Made by a program: the position numbers and the translations under genes. The notes beneath the pieces are model-generated. The model was not told the DNA's origin. It did not search any database and saw only the letters and a list, made by a program, of their open reading frames with translations. DNA of 64,000 nt from Bacillota bacterium (lineage in GTDB: Bacteria > Bacillota > Clostridia > Oscillospirales > Acutalibacteraceae): the NCBI GenBank assembly GCA_023458755.1, contig JAEWYE010000015.1, forward strand, positions 46,154 to 110,153. Direction: 5' to 3'. Each line of letters opens with the position of its first letter. The first letter of the stretch is position 1. Of the stretch, positions 52,501-61,021 are shown one piece after another.

Positions 52501-54140
52501 CGGGTATCTGCCTGCCGTCTTTACCGACCGTAATCCGTTACAGTGATGCCATAATCTCCGAAAATCAGGGAACCGACGTAAGAATTTCGATTGGGCTTTA
52601 CGATGATCCTTCCCATCAGCTTCAGGATCAGGTTTTTGTCAACCTGACACAGGAGCATATGATGATTATCGGCTCCTCTCAGTACGGCAAAACAAATCTG
52701 CTGCAAACTCTGGTGCGAGGACTTGCTGAAAGCTATACACCCAAACAAGTTCATCTTTATATTTTGGATTTTGCGTCCATGATTTTGAAAAACTTTGAGG
52801 AACTCAAGCATGTCGGCGGCGTGATTACCGTTAAAGAAGATGAAAAGCTTAAAAACTTCATGAAGATGATGAATGCTGAAATCGCGGCAAGAAAAGATAT
52901 TCTTTCCAAATTAGGAATCAGTTCATTTGCTTCCTACAAAGAAGCCGGTTATACCGAACTGCCGCAAATTGTCATCCTGCTGGATAATTTTACGGCATTT
53001 AAAGAACTGTATGAAGACTACGAGGATGACATGCTGAATATATGCCGCGAGGGCGTTTCGGTCGGTATCAGCTTAGTGATTGCAAACCAGCAGACAAACG
53101 GAATCGGCTATCGGTATCTGTCCAATTTTTCCAGAAGAATTGCTCTTTACTGCAACGATTCCGGCGAATACGGAAGCTTATTTGACCGCTGCCGTATGCA
53201 GCCTCTGAATACTCCGGGCCGCGCCCTTGTTGAAATTGATAAAAATATTTATGAATATCAGACCTATTTAGGATTTGACGGAGAAAAGGAAATTGAGCGT
53301 GTCTCCGACATGAAACGATTCGTTTCCGAAATGAATCAAAGATACCCCGAAAATAAAGCAAAGCAGATACCGGAGATACCGAACATCTTAACAAGCGCAT
53401 ATACGCAGGTGCAGTTTGCACCGCTTATGAAAAAAGAGTACAGCGTTTTGGCGGGCTTGGACTACAGCACGGTAACACCGGTTCTCTTTAATCTGAAAAC
53501 CTTGGGTGTGCTGGCGCTTGCCGGTCGCGAGAAATCCGGTAAAGGGAACTTTGTCCGCCATATCGTAAAGTCTTTGCAAAATCAGGCATCGTCCGCTCCT
53601 ACGGAAGTCACCATCATTGATGATGTAACGAAAAAATTCCAAGCGCTGAATTCTTTCGGTATTGTAAAGCGATATACACTGGATGCCGAAGCAATTCGTC
53701 CTGTTTTATGCGAATGGGAAGCTGAATTGAAAAAACGCTATGAATCCTTGCTGGATGGCGGAGGCAGTACACTGGCGGACGCACCGCTATTCCTGCTGAT
53801 TGTTCAAAACGAGGATGTTCTTACCGCAATCAGCAATGATTACGACCTGATGGAAAAATATAAATTGATTCTGTCCAAATATAAAGCCATGAAGTTCTGC
53901 ATTCTTTATGCCAATATCAAAAATGAAACCATTTCTTACAGCGCGCCCGATGCTTTAAAAATGTTAAAAGAATCTCCTAATATGATGGTGTTTGAGGATT
54001 TGAGCAATTTCAAAGTATTTGAACTGCCGTTTGCTACTACAAAAGAGTTTAAAAAACAGATTGAATTGGGCGACGCATACTATATTAAAGGAAACGAAAC
54101 CCGCAAGATGAAGACCGTACTCAGCGCGGAAGAGGGTTAA
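49581..54140 (+). CDS. essC: type VII secretion ATPase EssC/YukBA
   Basis: A 1519-residue FtsK/SpoIIIE-type motor that drives export of WXG100 proteins and their cargo. Two N-terminal FHA-like domains cover about 1-95 and 100-215 (IQIGGTENCDIQI). Two membrane spans lie at about 264-310. Three ATPase domains follow: D1 with GTTGSGKS at about 700-707 and LIVDEFAE near 806, D2 with GSSQYGKT near 1031 and a weaker D3 with GREKSGKG near 1315 (Gly in place of Ser/Thr). The length and order match Firmicutes EssC. Confidence 0.96.
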   Translation: MNNKYKVIIFGKRIYREIELSDDTPTPVKVGTTRGCHVRFNKEIFFEEFEFALTVIPGGWQINCGKDVYVTSDGVMKLFSKELAHGDDLVLKYQNSNQEIFKISFMMNFDVEEKDYQRILDISGRDSIQIGGTENCDIQISDDLILRDSFTLFKRNGQYYITDNNTKYGVYINGIKVRETMPVLDYDFFSMIGYSFYLKYGKLYTSSKSTLHIRSLDYQDITQQQSHLPYPKFNRSTRVKYELPANEIEILPPPPKEQKPKKNMMMSLVPVIATLGLTVVMRGTMGGGSSFLIYSAATMAIGAVMSVVSALLDSRQYKKDCIKREETYQTYIAEKEEEIKSIRENEHRILEMKHPSLANSLQEVDKFGKRLFEKDRNDDDFLSVRLGTGQTEAQCKVKFTKQEFADTQDKLISLPEQMEYKFRYLNSAPILSDFNGSSAVGILGSDTQLYDMLKNITLDISVHHFYNDVKLFYMFDEKNASRFAWIRWLRHVNNDRPDLRNFMCDDESRSTLLEHLYSVLSQREMADQNTKFDTYYVVFVFDSKGIAKHPISKYIEKCKDYGFTFVFFEKYEELLPKGCTEILRLNSNDSIGALSLSQNGDQLFSFAYEKISDAAAERAALKLSSVYVDEVSLESEMTKNISLFQLLHILSIDDLDIQSRWEHSVVFKSMAAPLGVKNKAEVVYLDLNEKRHGPHGLVAGTTGSGKSEILQTYILSMATLFHPYEVSFVIIDFKGGGMVNQFHHLPHLIGSITNIDGREIQRSLLSIKAELHKRQEVFALAGVNHIDAYIKKYKVHECTTPIPHLILIVDEFAELKSEQPDFMKELISAARIGRSLGVHLILATQKPSGVVDDQIWSNSKFKLCLKVQTKEDSNEVLKSPLAAEIKEPGRAYLQVGNNEVFELFQSAYSGAPAENDEMENKKEFAICEVSLSGKRTPVFVQKKGKASKKSDTQLEAIVDCLNQFCLDNQIEKLPGICLPSLPTVIRYSDAIISENQGTDVRISIGLYDDPSHQLQDQVFVNLTQEHMMIIGSSQYGKTNLLQTLVRGLAESYTPKQVHLYILDFASMILKNFEELKHVGGVITVKEDEKLKNFMKMMNAEIAARKDILSKLGISSFASYKEAGYTELPQIVILLDNFTAFKELYEDYEDDMLNICREGVSVGISLVIANQQTNGIGYRYLSNFSRRIALYCNDSGEYGSLFDRCRMQPLNTPGRALVEIDKNIYEYQTYLGFDGEKEIERVSDMKRFVSEMNQRYPENKAKQIPEIPNILTSAYTQVQFAPLMKKEYSVLAGLDYSTVTPVLFNLKTLGVLALAGREKSGKGNFVRHIVKSLQNQASSAPTEVTIIDDVTKKFQALNSFGIVKRYTLDAEAIRPVLCEWEAELKKRYESLLDGGGSTLADAPLFLLIVQNEDVLTAISNDYDLMEKYKLILSKYKAMKFCILYANIKNETISYSAPDALKMLKESPNMMVFEDLSNFKVFELPFATTKEFKKQIELGDAYYIKGNETRKMKTVLSAEEG

Positions 54141-54215
54141 ATCCGCATTTTTACAGGAATACCATAATGAAAATTATGATATTATAAAATTTTTCAATTT
54201 GAAGGAGGCAACACT

Positions 54216-54509
54216 ATGTCAAACCAAATCAGAATGACGCCGGAAACAATGCGTCAGCGCGCAGGCCAGTATAAAACCGAGGCCGGAAAAGTACATGAAG
54301 TTATCACAAAGATGGACGGTCTGCTTTCTCAGCTTCAGTCCGAGTGGGAAGGTGCCGCAAGCAGGTCCTATGCGGACCGGTATGCGCAGCTGAAACCGGG
54401 CTTCCAAAAGGCGGAACAGCTGATCATCGAAATTTCCGAAGCGCTTACCAAAACGGCACAGATTGTGGAAGAAACCGATTCGAACATCGCAAATCAATTC
54501 CGAGCATAA
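54216..54509 (+). CDS. esxA: WXG100 secreted protein (EsxA-like)
   Basis: A 97-residue helical hairpin. The WEG turn is at 44-46 (QSEWEGAAS). It is the usual secreted dimer and EssC ligand. A strong GGAGG is present before the ATG, and a terminator follows, so this gene can be highly expressed on its own. Confidence 0.93.
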   Translation: MSNQIRMTPETMRQRAGQYKTEAGKVHEVITKMDGLLSQLQSEWEGAASRSYADRYAQLKPGFQKAEQLIIEISEALTKTAQIVEETDSNIANQFRA

Positions 54510-54533
54510 GCAATCCGCATATAGTTCCGTGAG

Positions 54534-54573
54534 GAAAGGGCCCCAAAATCGTTCTGCGACTTGGGGCTCTTTC
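54534..54573 (+). terminator. terminator after esxA
   Basis: AAAGGGCCCCAA and TTGGGGCTCTTT form a 12-base stem, separating machinery genes from the cargo module. Confidence 0.8.
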
Positions 54574-54625
54574 ATCCTTGCTTTAACAAAAATTTGCCTC
54601 AGGTGAAGCTTAAGGGGAAACGGTA

Positions 54626-55045
54626 ATGAGCAAAAGTGAGATATATTGTAATATTCGTTACTATGAAAGTGAGATAGCTTCCTATCAGTACCAAATTAGA
54701 AAGCTAGAAAATAAGCTATTCAAATTGCAGTCTCTTCATCAAAAGTACAGTACCTTGCAGACGGATTTTGAAAGCAGACAATCGTTAAGAAAAAGGAAAC
54801 TGTCCAGTTTAAGCACAAATAATATGAACGTAAAAATGGTTCGTCATTATTACGGCGGAATGTCCGATTTGTTAGGCGGTAGTTACTTCAACCAAACATA
54901 TAGTGGACTTGACGAAGCAAAGTCAAGAATCTGTTCGTCAATAAGCACAGTACAAAATAAAATTGATTCTTTGCAGGATGCCATATCATCTTGTGAGAGA
55001 ACAATTGATAGTTTATATGACGAATTAAACGAAATAGAAGATTAG
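54626..55045 (+). CDS. coiled-coil protein, YwqH/DUF5082-like
   Basis: A 139-residue coiled-coil protein (about 10-55 and 95-139) of the kind encoded before LXG effectors in Bacillus and relatives. No signal peptide. It opens the first cargo module, AGGGGAAACGG stands before the ATG, and the next gene follows by nine bases. Confidence 0.7.
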   Translation: MSKSEIYCNIRYYESEIASYQYQIRKLENKLFKLQSLHQKYSTLQTDFESRQSLRKRKLSSLSTNNMNVKMVRHYYGGMSDLLGGSYFNQTYSGLDEAKSRICSSISTVQNKIDSLQDAISSCERTIDSLYDELNEIED

Positions 55046-55054
55046 GGTGATAAA

Positions 55055-55342
55055 ATGGCAACAAATCAGTTGATTGTGGATGATGACTATTGCAATAGCA
55101 TGGCAGCTTTTTTTAGTAAGCAGGGCGAAAACTTGGAGTCTATGATTCTTGCATATGTAAACGAATTGAAAGTAATAAAAAATTCTGCAATTAAAGACGG
55201 TGCTGTTTCGAAAACCTTAGAAGAATATATTACTTATGCTGAAAAGCTCGAAAAACAGTTTAGTTCCATATCTTCTGTGGCAAAAACGACTGTAGCAAAA
55301 TATTTAAAATCGATTGATGAGAAAGATCAATATCTCTTTTAA
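55055..55342 (+). CDS. WXG100-sized helical partner protein
   Basis: A 95-residue helical protein with no membrane span. It has the size of small partners that dock on LXG effectors. No clear WXG turn is visible. It lies between the coiled-coil protein and the second partner. Confidence 0.6.
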   Translation: MATNQLIVDDDYCNSMAAFFSKQGENLESMILAYVNELKVIKNSAIKDGAVSKTLEEYITYAEKLEKQFSSISSVAKTTVAKYLKSIDEKDQYLF

Positions 55343-55369
55343 CGATGCCGTTAAGGATGGTGACGCGTT

Positions 55370-55648
55370 ATGGGCAATCAGATTCATATCAGTGCATCAA
55401 ATTTGCAAACGGAAATAGGTACCTTAAAAAGCATAATGAGCAAATGGTGTGCGATGAAAAAAACACCGCCAGCCGCTGCTGGAGGTGGCCCAGCCGTTAA
55501 TGAACTGGAACAAATAGGCAAAGCCTATGAGGAATTGCATGATACGATGATTCAGCTCATATCCAATACCATTGGGTTTATGGAAAACACGGAAAAGAGT
55601 TATCAGCATTCCGATCAAACTGCAGCCAAAGTAATTGCAAAAAAATAA
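55370..55648 (+). CDS. WXG100-like helical partner protein
   Basis: A 92-residue protein with two helices around a short Pro/Ala/Gly-rich turn (KKTPPAAAGGGPA at about 31-43), where WXG100 proteins have their WXG loop. It starts 28 bases after the previous gene. The effector follows 18 bases later. It probably binds the N-terminus of that effector for export. Confidence 0.6.
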   Translation: MGNQIHISASNLQTEIGTLKSIMSKWCAMKKTPPAAAGGGPAVNELEQIGKAYEELHDTMIQLISNTIGFMENTEKSYQHSDQTAAKVIAKK

Positions 55649-55666
55649 AAGAGGGGGGAGATATTG

Positions 55667-57139
55667 ATGTTAAGAGATTTTTCTGATCAAACCAAGCAAG
55701 AACTGCTCAGCCTTGTTAAACAAGTTGAAAATGACAAGTGGTCTGATTTTACCGACTGGATCGGTGACCGGTGGTATGATTTTGAAGATTTGATTGGTGA
55801 GTTAAACATCAAAAACTATGTCAACAACGTGAATGAATACCATAAAAAGGTCATCGACAAAAACAACGCAACGGCTTCCAGTATTGAAAAAATATTTAAT
55901 GATGTAAAAGCGGCAGACAGCACCTATGCTGTAAAGTTTAGCGGCATAGAGAATTCTTTGAATGCTTCGCGTAACTATATAGAAAGCTTGGCAGAAATTA
56001 TAAACCCATCAGCAGGTAAATTTACGGTATCAAATATTGCAAATGTTATGAACAAGGAATATAATAATATCGAAAATTCCAATGTTGAAGTATATAAAAA
56101 CTTATTTGAACAAAATGTAAATGGAAAATGGGTCGTTGATTATGAATTGGTGAAGTCAACTTTATATAATGATGACGATACGATGTCGGAAGCAGAACGA
56201 ACAGCATTAAATGATGCTATCAGTCATGTAGATCGATTAGTTGCAATGAAAGATATTGTCAGTATGGATAAGACTGACAATAAAGCTTTAAAAAATGCAT
56301 ATAGGTTGCTTCTATGTCTTAAATATAATCAAATAGTAACAATTGTGCAAAAGGGTAATCATTTTATCATTAAAGGCGGCGTGTGCGGTTTCTTGGAAGA
56401 TTCTGAAATTTCTGACTTGGAAAAGATTAAAGGTACCAAATATAGAATTGGTTCAGACGCGTTTAATGAAAGTGGACTAAAATATTTTGTCCCGACAAAA
56501 GATATTTTTTCTAAAGGAGCGCAGAAGTTTCTATCTAATATTAAAGAGCCAGAATTGTGGAAGAGTTCATTTAAAGAATTTAAGACCTTTAAAGGCGGTA
56601 TACAAAAAATTTATGGCTTTGAGAAGAATGATACATTTACCCACGGGCTTAATAATTTTGGAAAAGTCTTAGGCTATGCCTCCATTGCACTTGATACCGG
56701 TGCTGGGCTCAAAGAAGATATTGATAATAAAGCGACGGCTTCACATACCATTGGTGATGCAACTGCGAATGTTGCCAAAGGTTTGGGTGCCATGGCAGTG
56801 GCAACAGGTTGTGCACAGGTCGGTGCGGCTATCGGTACTGCAATTCCAATTCCAGGAGTAGGTACTGCTGTGGGTGCACTTGTCGGATTTGGACTTGGCT
56901 GGCTAGGTAGTCAGGTATATGACTATGCGATTGATGGCGCCAAAATCGGAGGAAAAACAGTTAAACAATGGGCGGCATGTGGCGTAGAAAATGCCTGCAA
57001 TGTTGTAGGAAATGCTGCAACCAGTGCAGCTAAAGGCATACAAAATGTAGGAAAAGCGGCTGAAAAGAAATTAGATGCCGCCGCAAATGCAGTTGGAAAC
57101 TTTTTTGGAGGAATTGGAAAGGCAGTGGCGGTATGGTAG
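55667..57139 (+). CDS. T7SS effector with glycine-zipper-like tail
   Basis: A 490-residue protein. The N-terminal half is helical and resembles LXG-type targeting regions (KNYVNNVNEYHKKVIDKNN, then AGKFTVSNIANVMNKEY at about 118-134). Residues about 360-430 hold long Gly/Ala hydrophobic stretches (GAAIGTAIPIPGVGTAVGALV and GFGLGWLG), like glycine-zipper membrane-permeabilising toxins. The C-terminus is an Ala/Gly-rich amphipathic repeat region. No enzyme motif is seen. The ATG at 55667 follows GAGGGGGGAG. Its stop overlaps the next gene by seven bases. Confidence 0.75.
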   Translation: MLRDFSDQTKQELLSLVKQVENDKWSDFTDWIGDRWYDFEDLIGELNIKNYVNNVNEYHKKVIDKNNATASSIEKIFNDVKAADSTYAVKFSGIENSLNASRNYIESLAEIINPSAGKFTVSNIANVMNKEYNNIENSNVEVYKNLFEQNVNGKWVVDYELVKSTLYNDDDTMSEAERTALNDAISHVDRLVAMKDIVSMDKTDNKALKNAYRLLLCLKYNQIVTIVQKGNHFIIKGGVCGFLEDSEISDLEKIKGTKYRIGSDAFNESGLKYFVPTKDIFSKGAQKFLSNIKEPELWKSSFKEFKTFKGGIQKIYGFEKNDTFTHGLNNFGKVLGYASIALDTGAGLKEDIDNKATASHTIGDATANVAKGLGAMAVATGCAQVGAAIGTAIPIPGVGTAVGALVGFGLGWLGSQVYDYAIDGAKIGGKTVKQWAACGVENACNVVGNAATSAAKGIQNVGKAAEKKLDAAANAVGNFFGGIGKAVAVW

Positions 57140-58092
57140 AGCTTGTAGTAATAATTGCTGCGTTGATACTATGGATTATATTGAGGTACCAACGAAGGAC
57201 TCCTGTGTACTTTGCCTCAAAGACTTTGCAGAGACATAAACACGAAATTCCGCCGGAACTCTTGAATGAAACATTCGAAACGTATCCCATTTATAAGCAT
57301 ATTACATTGGAAGTCTCAGAGCATTGGCTGCGAATCAAAAAAAGGAAGCGAGACATTTGGTATCCCAGAAATTTTATTATTGGTGCATATCAATTCCGCT
57401 CAGGAGGGGAAGATACAACTCCAGCTTTTTGGATTTATCTTTCTATGATAACGGGGGAAGAAAGCCAAGAAATTCGAATCCCCTACTCATGCAAAGATAC
57501 ATTTAAAGACACAATGAAAACATTAAAAAACGTGTTACCAAAGGGAACGATTGTACAGGATGGTCGACTTTTTATGCATTGGTTTTCCAATCACAAAAAA
57601 ATTATAAAAAATTATTTTAATCAACTGGAAGCCGAAAAGGGAATACAGTATCTCATTGAGAATCGCGTGGGCTTTTATGAATTGTTTTCTATGGACGGTA
57701 CTATGGCTGATGAGATTCAGCCGGGAGCCAAGGTGGATGTTGTACTAGAGGAAAATGAAACAAACGGAACGCTTACGCAGGGGCATGTAGACAGGTTGGT
57801 TTGTCCATATGACGACAAAAAGGGCTGCAAAGTAGTGCTAAGTGAGGACGGAAAAATAGGTCGAGTGAAAAAATTATATGGAAAAGCCTCCCGTTATGAT
57901 ATTGATTCCCCTGTGGATGATTCGGAAGAATATTATAAAAAGTATCCGGAAGAACGAAAAAAGGATGAGCAGGTGACAAAAACTGTAAAGCTGAAATTGA
58001 AATTTGGTTCGGCTGTTTTATTTATTATTATGTTTATTATCCTTGTTTTAATGGCTTATTTCTGCAATAAGTATAATGTTAATATGTGGTGA
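57133..58092 (+). CDS. candidate immunity membrane protein, copy 1
   Basis: A 319-residue protein with an N-terminal span (about 2-17), a soluble domain of about 260 residues and one C-terminal span (about 293-313). It overlaps the effector stop, which is the usual layout for a toxin and its immunity gene. A membrane location suits protection against a pore-forming toxin. It is homologous to the next gene along its full soluble part. No known family is recognised. Confidence 0.7.
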   Translation: MVELVVIIAALILWIILRYQRRTPVYFASKTLQRHKHEIPPELLNETFETYPIYKHITLEVSEHWLRIKKRKRDIWYPRNFIIGAYQFRSGGEDTTPAFWIYLSMITGEESQEIRIPYSCKDTFKDTMKTLKNVLPKGTIVQDGRLFMHWFSNHKKIIKNYFNQLEAEKGIQYLIENRVGFYELFSMDGTMADEIQPGAKVDVVLEENETNGTLTQGHVDRLVCPYDDKKGCKVVLSEDGKIGRVKKLYGKASRYDIDSPVDDSEEYYKKYPEERKKDEQVTKTVKLKLKFGSAVLFIIMFIILVLMAYFCNKYNVNMW

Positions 58093-58125
58093 AAGTTGAA
58101 GCGAGTGATAAAGATGTGCTAAGAA

Positions 58126-58228
58126 ATACAAAATGTAGGAAAAAGCGGCTGAGAAGAAATTAGATGCCGCCGCAAATGCAGTTGGAAACCTTTTTGGAGG
58201 AATTGGAAAGGCAGTTGCAGTATGGTAG
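58126..58228 (+). pseudogene. remnant of effector 3' end
   Basis: About 100 bases that match the effector gene end at 57038-57139 with few changes. A single extra A in GTAGGAAAAAGCGG shifts the frame, so it encodes nothing useful. It directly precedes the second immunity gene, exactly as the intact tail precedes the first. Confidence 0.85.
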
Positions 58229-59556
58229 AGCTTGTCGTAATAATTGTTGCGTTGATACTATGGATGATATTGAGGTACCAACGAAGGACTCCTGTGTACT
58301 TTGCCTCAAAGACTTTGCAGAGACATAAACACGAAATTCCGCCGGAACTCTTAAATGAAACATTCGAGACATTTCCAATTTATAAGCACATTACGTTGGA
58401 AGTCTCAGAACACTGGCTGCGAATCAAGAAAAGAAGACGGGACATATGGTATCCAAAAAATTTCATCATCGGTGCATATCAGTTTCAAACACCGGGTGAG
58501 ACTGATGATTATTGGGTGAAAATTTGCATGATTACAGGCGAATTAAGTGACGAAATTACGATTCCAAACACAAACTCATGCCGGGAAATATTTTTACATG
58601 CTATGCAAGCATTAAAAAGGGTATTGCCCAAAGAAGCGATTGTTGAGAATGGATCTTCATTTTATTTATGGTTTTCTAACCATAAAAAACTAATAAAAAA
58701 TCATTTTAATCAATTGGTGGCCGAAAAAGGAATACAATACCTTATTGAAAATCATGTGGATTTTTATGAGCTATTTTCTATGGATGGTACTATGGTTGAT
58801 GAGATTAACCAGGGAGCTAAGGTTGATGTTGTACTGGAGGAAAATGAAGCAAATGGAACGCTTACGCAGGGGCATGTGGACAAATTAGTTCGTCCATATA
58901 ACGATAAAAAAGGCTGTAAAGTAGTATTGAAGGAAAGCGGGAAAATTGGTCGGGTCAAAAAAGTTTACGGCAAAGCTTCTAGGTATGACATTGATTCTTC
59001 TGTGGATGATTCGGAAGAATATTATAAAGAATATCCCGAAGAACGTAAGAAAGACGAAGCAAGGGTAGAATCTAGGCAGCAACAAGTAAATTTGAGATTT
59101 GGCTGGTCTGAATATAAGAATTTTGTTATGTCCTGTGCATTTCTTGCTCTAACTGTTTGGCTGGTTTCTGTTTTATGCTATGCATGGGGATACTCATCTA
59201 GCGGTTGCTCTGTTGTATTTATGATATCGCTTTTTATCCTGAACTGGATAACGTATATCGTCTTTGGAATGAGAAGCAGATATGCAAAGAATTATGAAAT
59301 CGGTTTAGGGTATGGATTAATCGGTTTCGGAGTGATTTTGTTGGTAAAAACGATTATTTTATTTGTGATGACATTCATACCGATAAGTTTCATAACGAGT
59401 GCAACAATACCTACTATCATTCGCATGGAAAATGTTTTGGCAGGAAATGTCACCTTTCTATATGTGGCAGAAGCAGCAACTGCCGCGATATTTATTACTT
59501 TTTTATATGTGAGTATTAGAAAGATACATGGCTTAAAGCCCAAAAATAGAAATTAA
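58222..59556 (+). CDS. candidate immunity membrane protein, copy 2
   Basis: A 444-residue homologue of the previous gene. The first 290 residues are closely similar, including the N-terminal span and the FETFPIYKHITLE and DDSEEYYKEYPEERK regions. The C-terminus differs: about four spans (about 295-435) instead of one. It may protect against a different effector variant or be an orphan copy acquired by duplication. The ATG context is the same as for copy 1. Confidence 0.7.
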   Translation: MVELVVIIVALILWMILRYQRRTPVYFASKTLQRHKHEIPPELLNETFETFPIYKHITLEVSEHWLRIKKRRRDIWYPKNFIIGAYQFQTPGETDDYWVKICMITGELSDEITIPNTNSCREIFLHAMQALKRVLPKEAIVENGSSFYLWFSNHKKLIKNHFNQLVAEKGIQYLIENHVDFYELFSMDGTMVDEINQGAKVDVVLEENEANGTLTQGHVDKLVRPYNDKKGCKVVLKESGKIGRVKKVYGKASRYDIDSSVDDSEEYYKEYPEERKKDEARVESRQQQVNLRFGWSEYKNFVMSCAFLALTVWLVSVLCYAWGYSSSGCSVVFMISLFILNWITYIVFGMRSRYAKNYEIGLGYGLIGFGVILLVKTIILFVMTFIPISFITSATIPTIIRMENVLAGNVTFLYVAEAATAAIFITFLYVSIRKIHGLKPKNRN

Positions 59557-59600
59557 TCGTGAGATATTTATTATCAAAAAAATAAAAAGGAGAAATTACA

Positions 59601-59852
59601 GTGAAAAAGTATTTACCAATTGGGAGTGTTGTTCTGCTTAAAAACGGTACTAAGAAGGTTATGATTTACGGGAGAAAACAAATTGCTACGGAAAGTGGGA
59701 AAATGTATGATTATGTTGCATGCTTTTACCCGGAAGGAAATGTGAGTGACGATTACACATTTTTATTTGATCACGAGAATATTGAGAAAGTTATTTTTGA
59801 AGGATATTCCGATGAAGAAGATAAAAAATTCTTAATGAATTTATCAGAATAA
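59601..59852 (+). CDS. DUF4176 protein, copy 1
   Basis: An 83-residue protein with the DUF4176 signature YLPIGSVVLLKNGTKKVMIYGR at its start and VACFYPEGN in the middle. DUF4176 proteins occur near type VII effectors; their role is unknown. AAAGGAG precedes the start codon (GTG). Confidence 0.8.
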   Translation: MKKYLPIGSVVLLKNGTKKVMIYGRKQIATESGKMYDYVACFYPEGNVSDDYTFLFDHENIEKVIFEGYSDEEDKKFLMNLSE

Positions 59853-59853
59853 A

Positions 59854-59919
59854 ATCAAGGAAAAGTTTACGGTCAATATTGCGAATGTTATTGAAAAGCC
59901 AATGCTAAAGTTACATTAA
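59854..59919 (+). pseudogene. fragment of an effector homologue
   Basis: Reads KFTVNIANVIEK in the frame at 59863. This matches the effector segment GKFTVSNIANVMNKE (DNA about 56017-56061) with one residue lost. It ends in a stop at 59917 and has no start. It looks like a leftover of a second effector gene. Confidence 0.55.
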
Positions 59920-59960
59920 AGACTATTTTCTGTGGTGGATAGAAAATGGGGGAATCGTTT

Positions 59961-60206
59961 ATGATTAAAATAATTGTCGGGATTGTCTTTTTGATATTTT
60001 CAGGAACTTGTATTTTGTTTTCGCATTTAATCAACAAATTAAACGGCAGCAAGCAGAGCAATCGTATCTATACAACAGGAATAATCGACGGATATGTTGA
60101 TACAGAGGGTTTGTTGTATACCCCTTATGTCAAGCTGATTGATCAGAATGGTATTGAACATATAAAGATAGCTTATTTTAATAATAAAAGATTAAAGAGG
60201 GGGTGA
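59961..60206 (+). CDS. small DUF3592-like membrane protein
   Basis: An 81-residue protein with one span (about 3-22) and a beta-rich tail. The segment TTGIIDGYVDTEGLLYTPYVKL resembles the middle of DUF3592 proteins, which usually have a second span that is missing here, so it may be truncated. The ATG at 59961 has GGGGGAA before it. Its stop overlaps the ribosome site of the next gene. Confidence 0.5.
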   Translation: MIKIIVGIVFLIFSGTCILFSHLINKLNGSKQSNRIYTTGIIDGYVDTEGLLYTPYVKLIDQNGIEHIKIAYFNNKRLKRG

Positions 60207-60209
60207 ACA

Positions 60210-60886
60210 ATGAAGAAAATTCAAAAATTGGTAAGTGTGTTTTTAGCATGTGTAGTTATTTCGGCAGCTTTTAGCGGATGCGGAACCTTGTGCTACAACA
60301 AGTCAGATGCAACATCCGGATTCGAGAAAAAACAGTCACAAAAGGAATTACAGTCGAAGTGCCTACAGATCTAAAAGGTAAAAAAGCGACTATGGCTGAA
60401 GCTGCTGCAGATATCAAAAAAGAAACTGCTGGTAAAAATATGACAATGGATGAGCAAGAAGAAAAATTATCCGAATACATAATCGAGCAGGCTGGCACCG
60501 GTAGTTATACCTATTTAAATTATAAGAACTTTGCTCTTACAGCGGCGTTTGCATTAGCAACAGACCCGATACCTAAAATTGAAAATTTCAAGGACCTTGC
60601 GACGGAACTGCCTGCAGACGAAGGATTTACGCCGGATGGCAAGACATTTCTTAAAGAATCGGCTAACGGAACAACGAAATTAATTTGTAGTTGTGCCATA
60701 CGCAACACGAATGTAGGAGAATATGATTATGGATATCTTACTCTTTTACAAAATAAAAACGGTGATTTAGTGAAGATGTTTGTAGGGTATGCAAAACCCG
60801 ATAAATCTAGCGATGAAAAGGTTTTATATGTAGCAAAAAGCATAAAATTTACTGGGGAACAAGTAACGGCTAATAGTAAAAGCTAA
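60210..60886 (+). pseudogene. lipoprotein gene split by a one-base frameshift
   Basis: The ATG at 60210 follows GGGGGTG and starts a lipoprotein signal peptide (lipobox FSGC). After about 40 codons this frame hits a stop at about 60372. The rest of the protein (starting near TVTKGITVEVPTDLKGKK) continues in the -1 frame to 60886. Adding one A to the six-A run at 60325-60330 joins both parts into about 226 residues. Slippage on AAA-AAA could also do so. The C-terminal part (about 170 residues) matches no family that I recognise. Confidence 0.75.
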
Positions 60887-61021
60887 TTTTGAATATTATA
60901 AAATTTAGGGCGATCTCATTTTAATATGAAAATATTGAACCTATTTTGAACACTTCTATTGTTTGGCTTTGCTGTTTTCGCTATAAAGAGTTTAATTAAA
61001 AATAATTTACTGGAGGAATCA

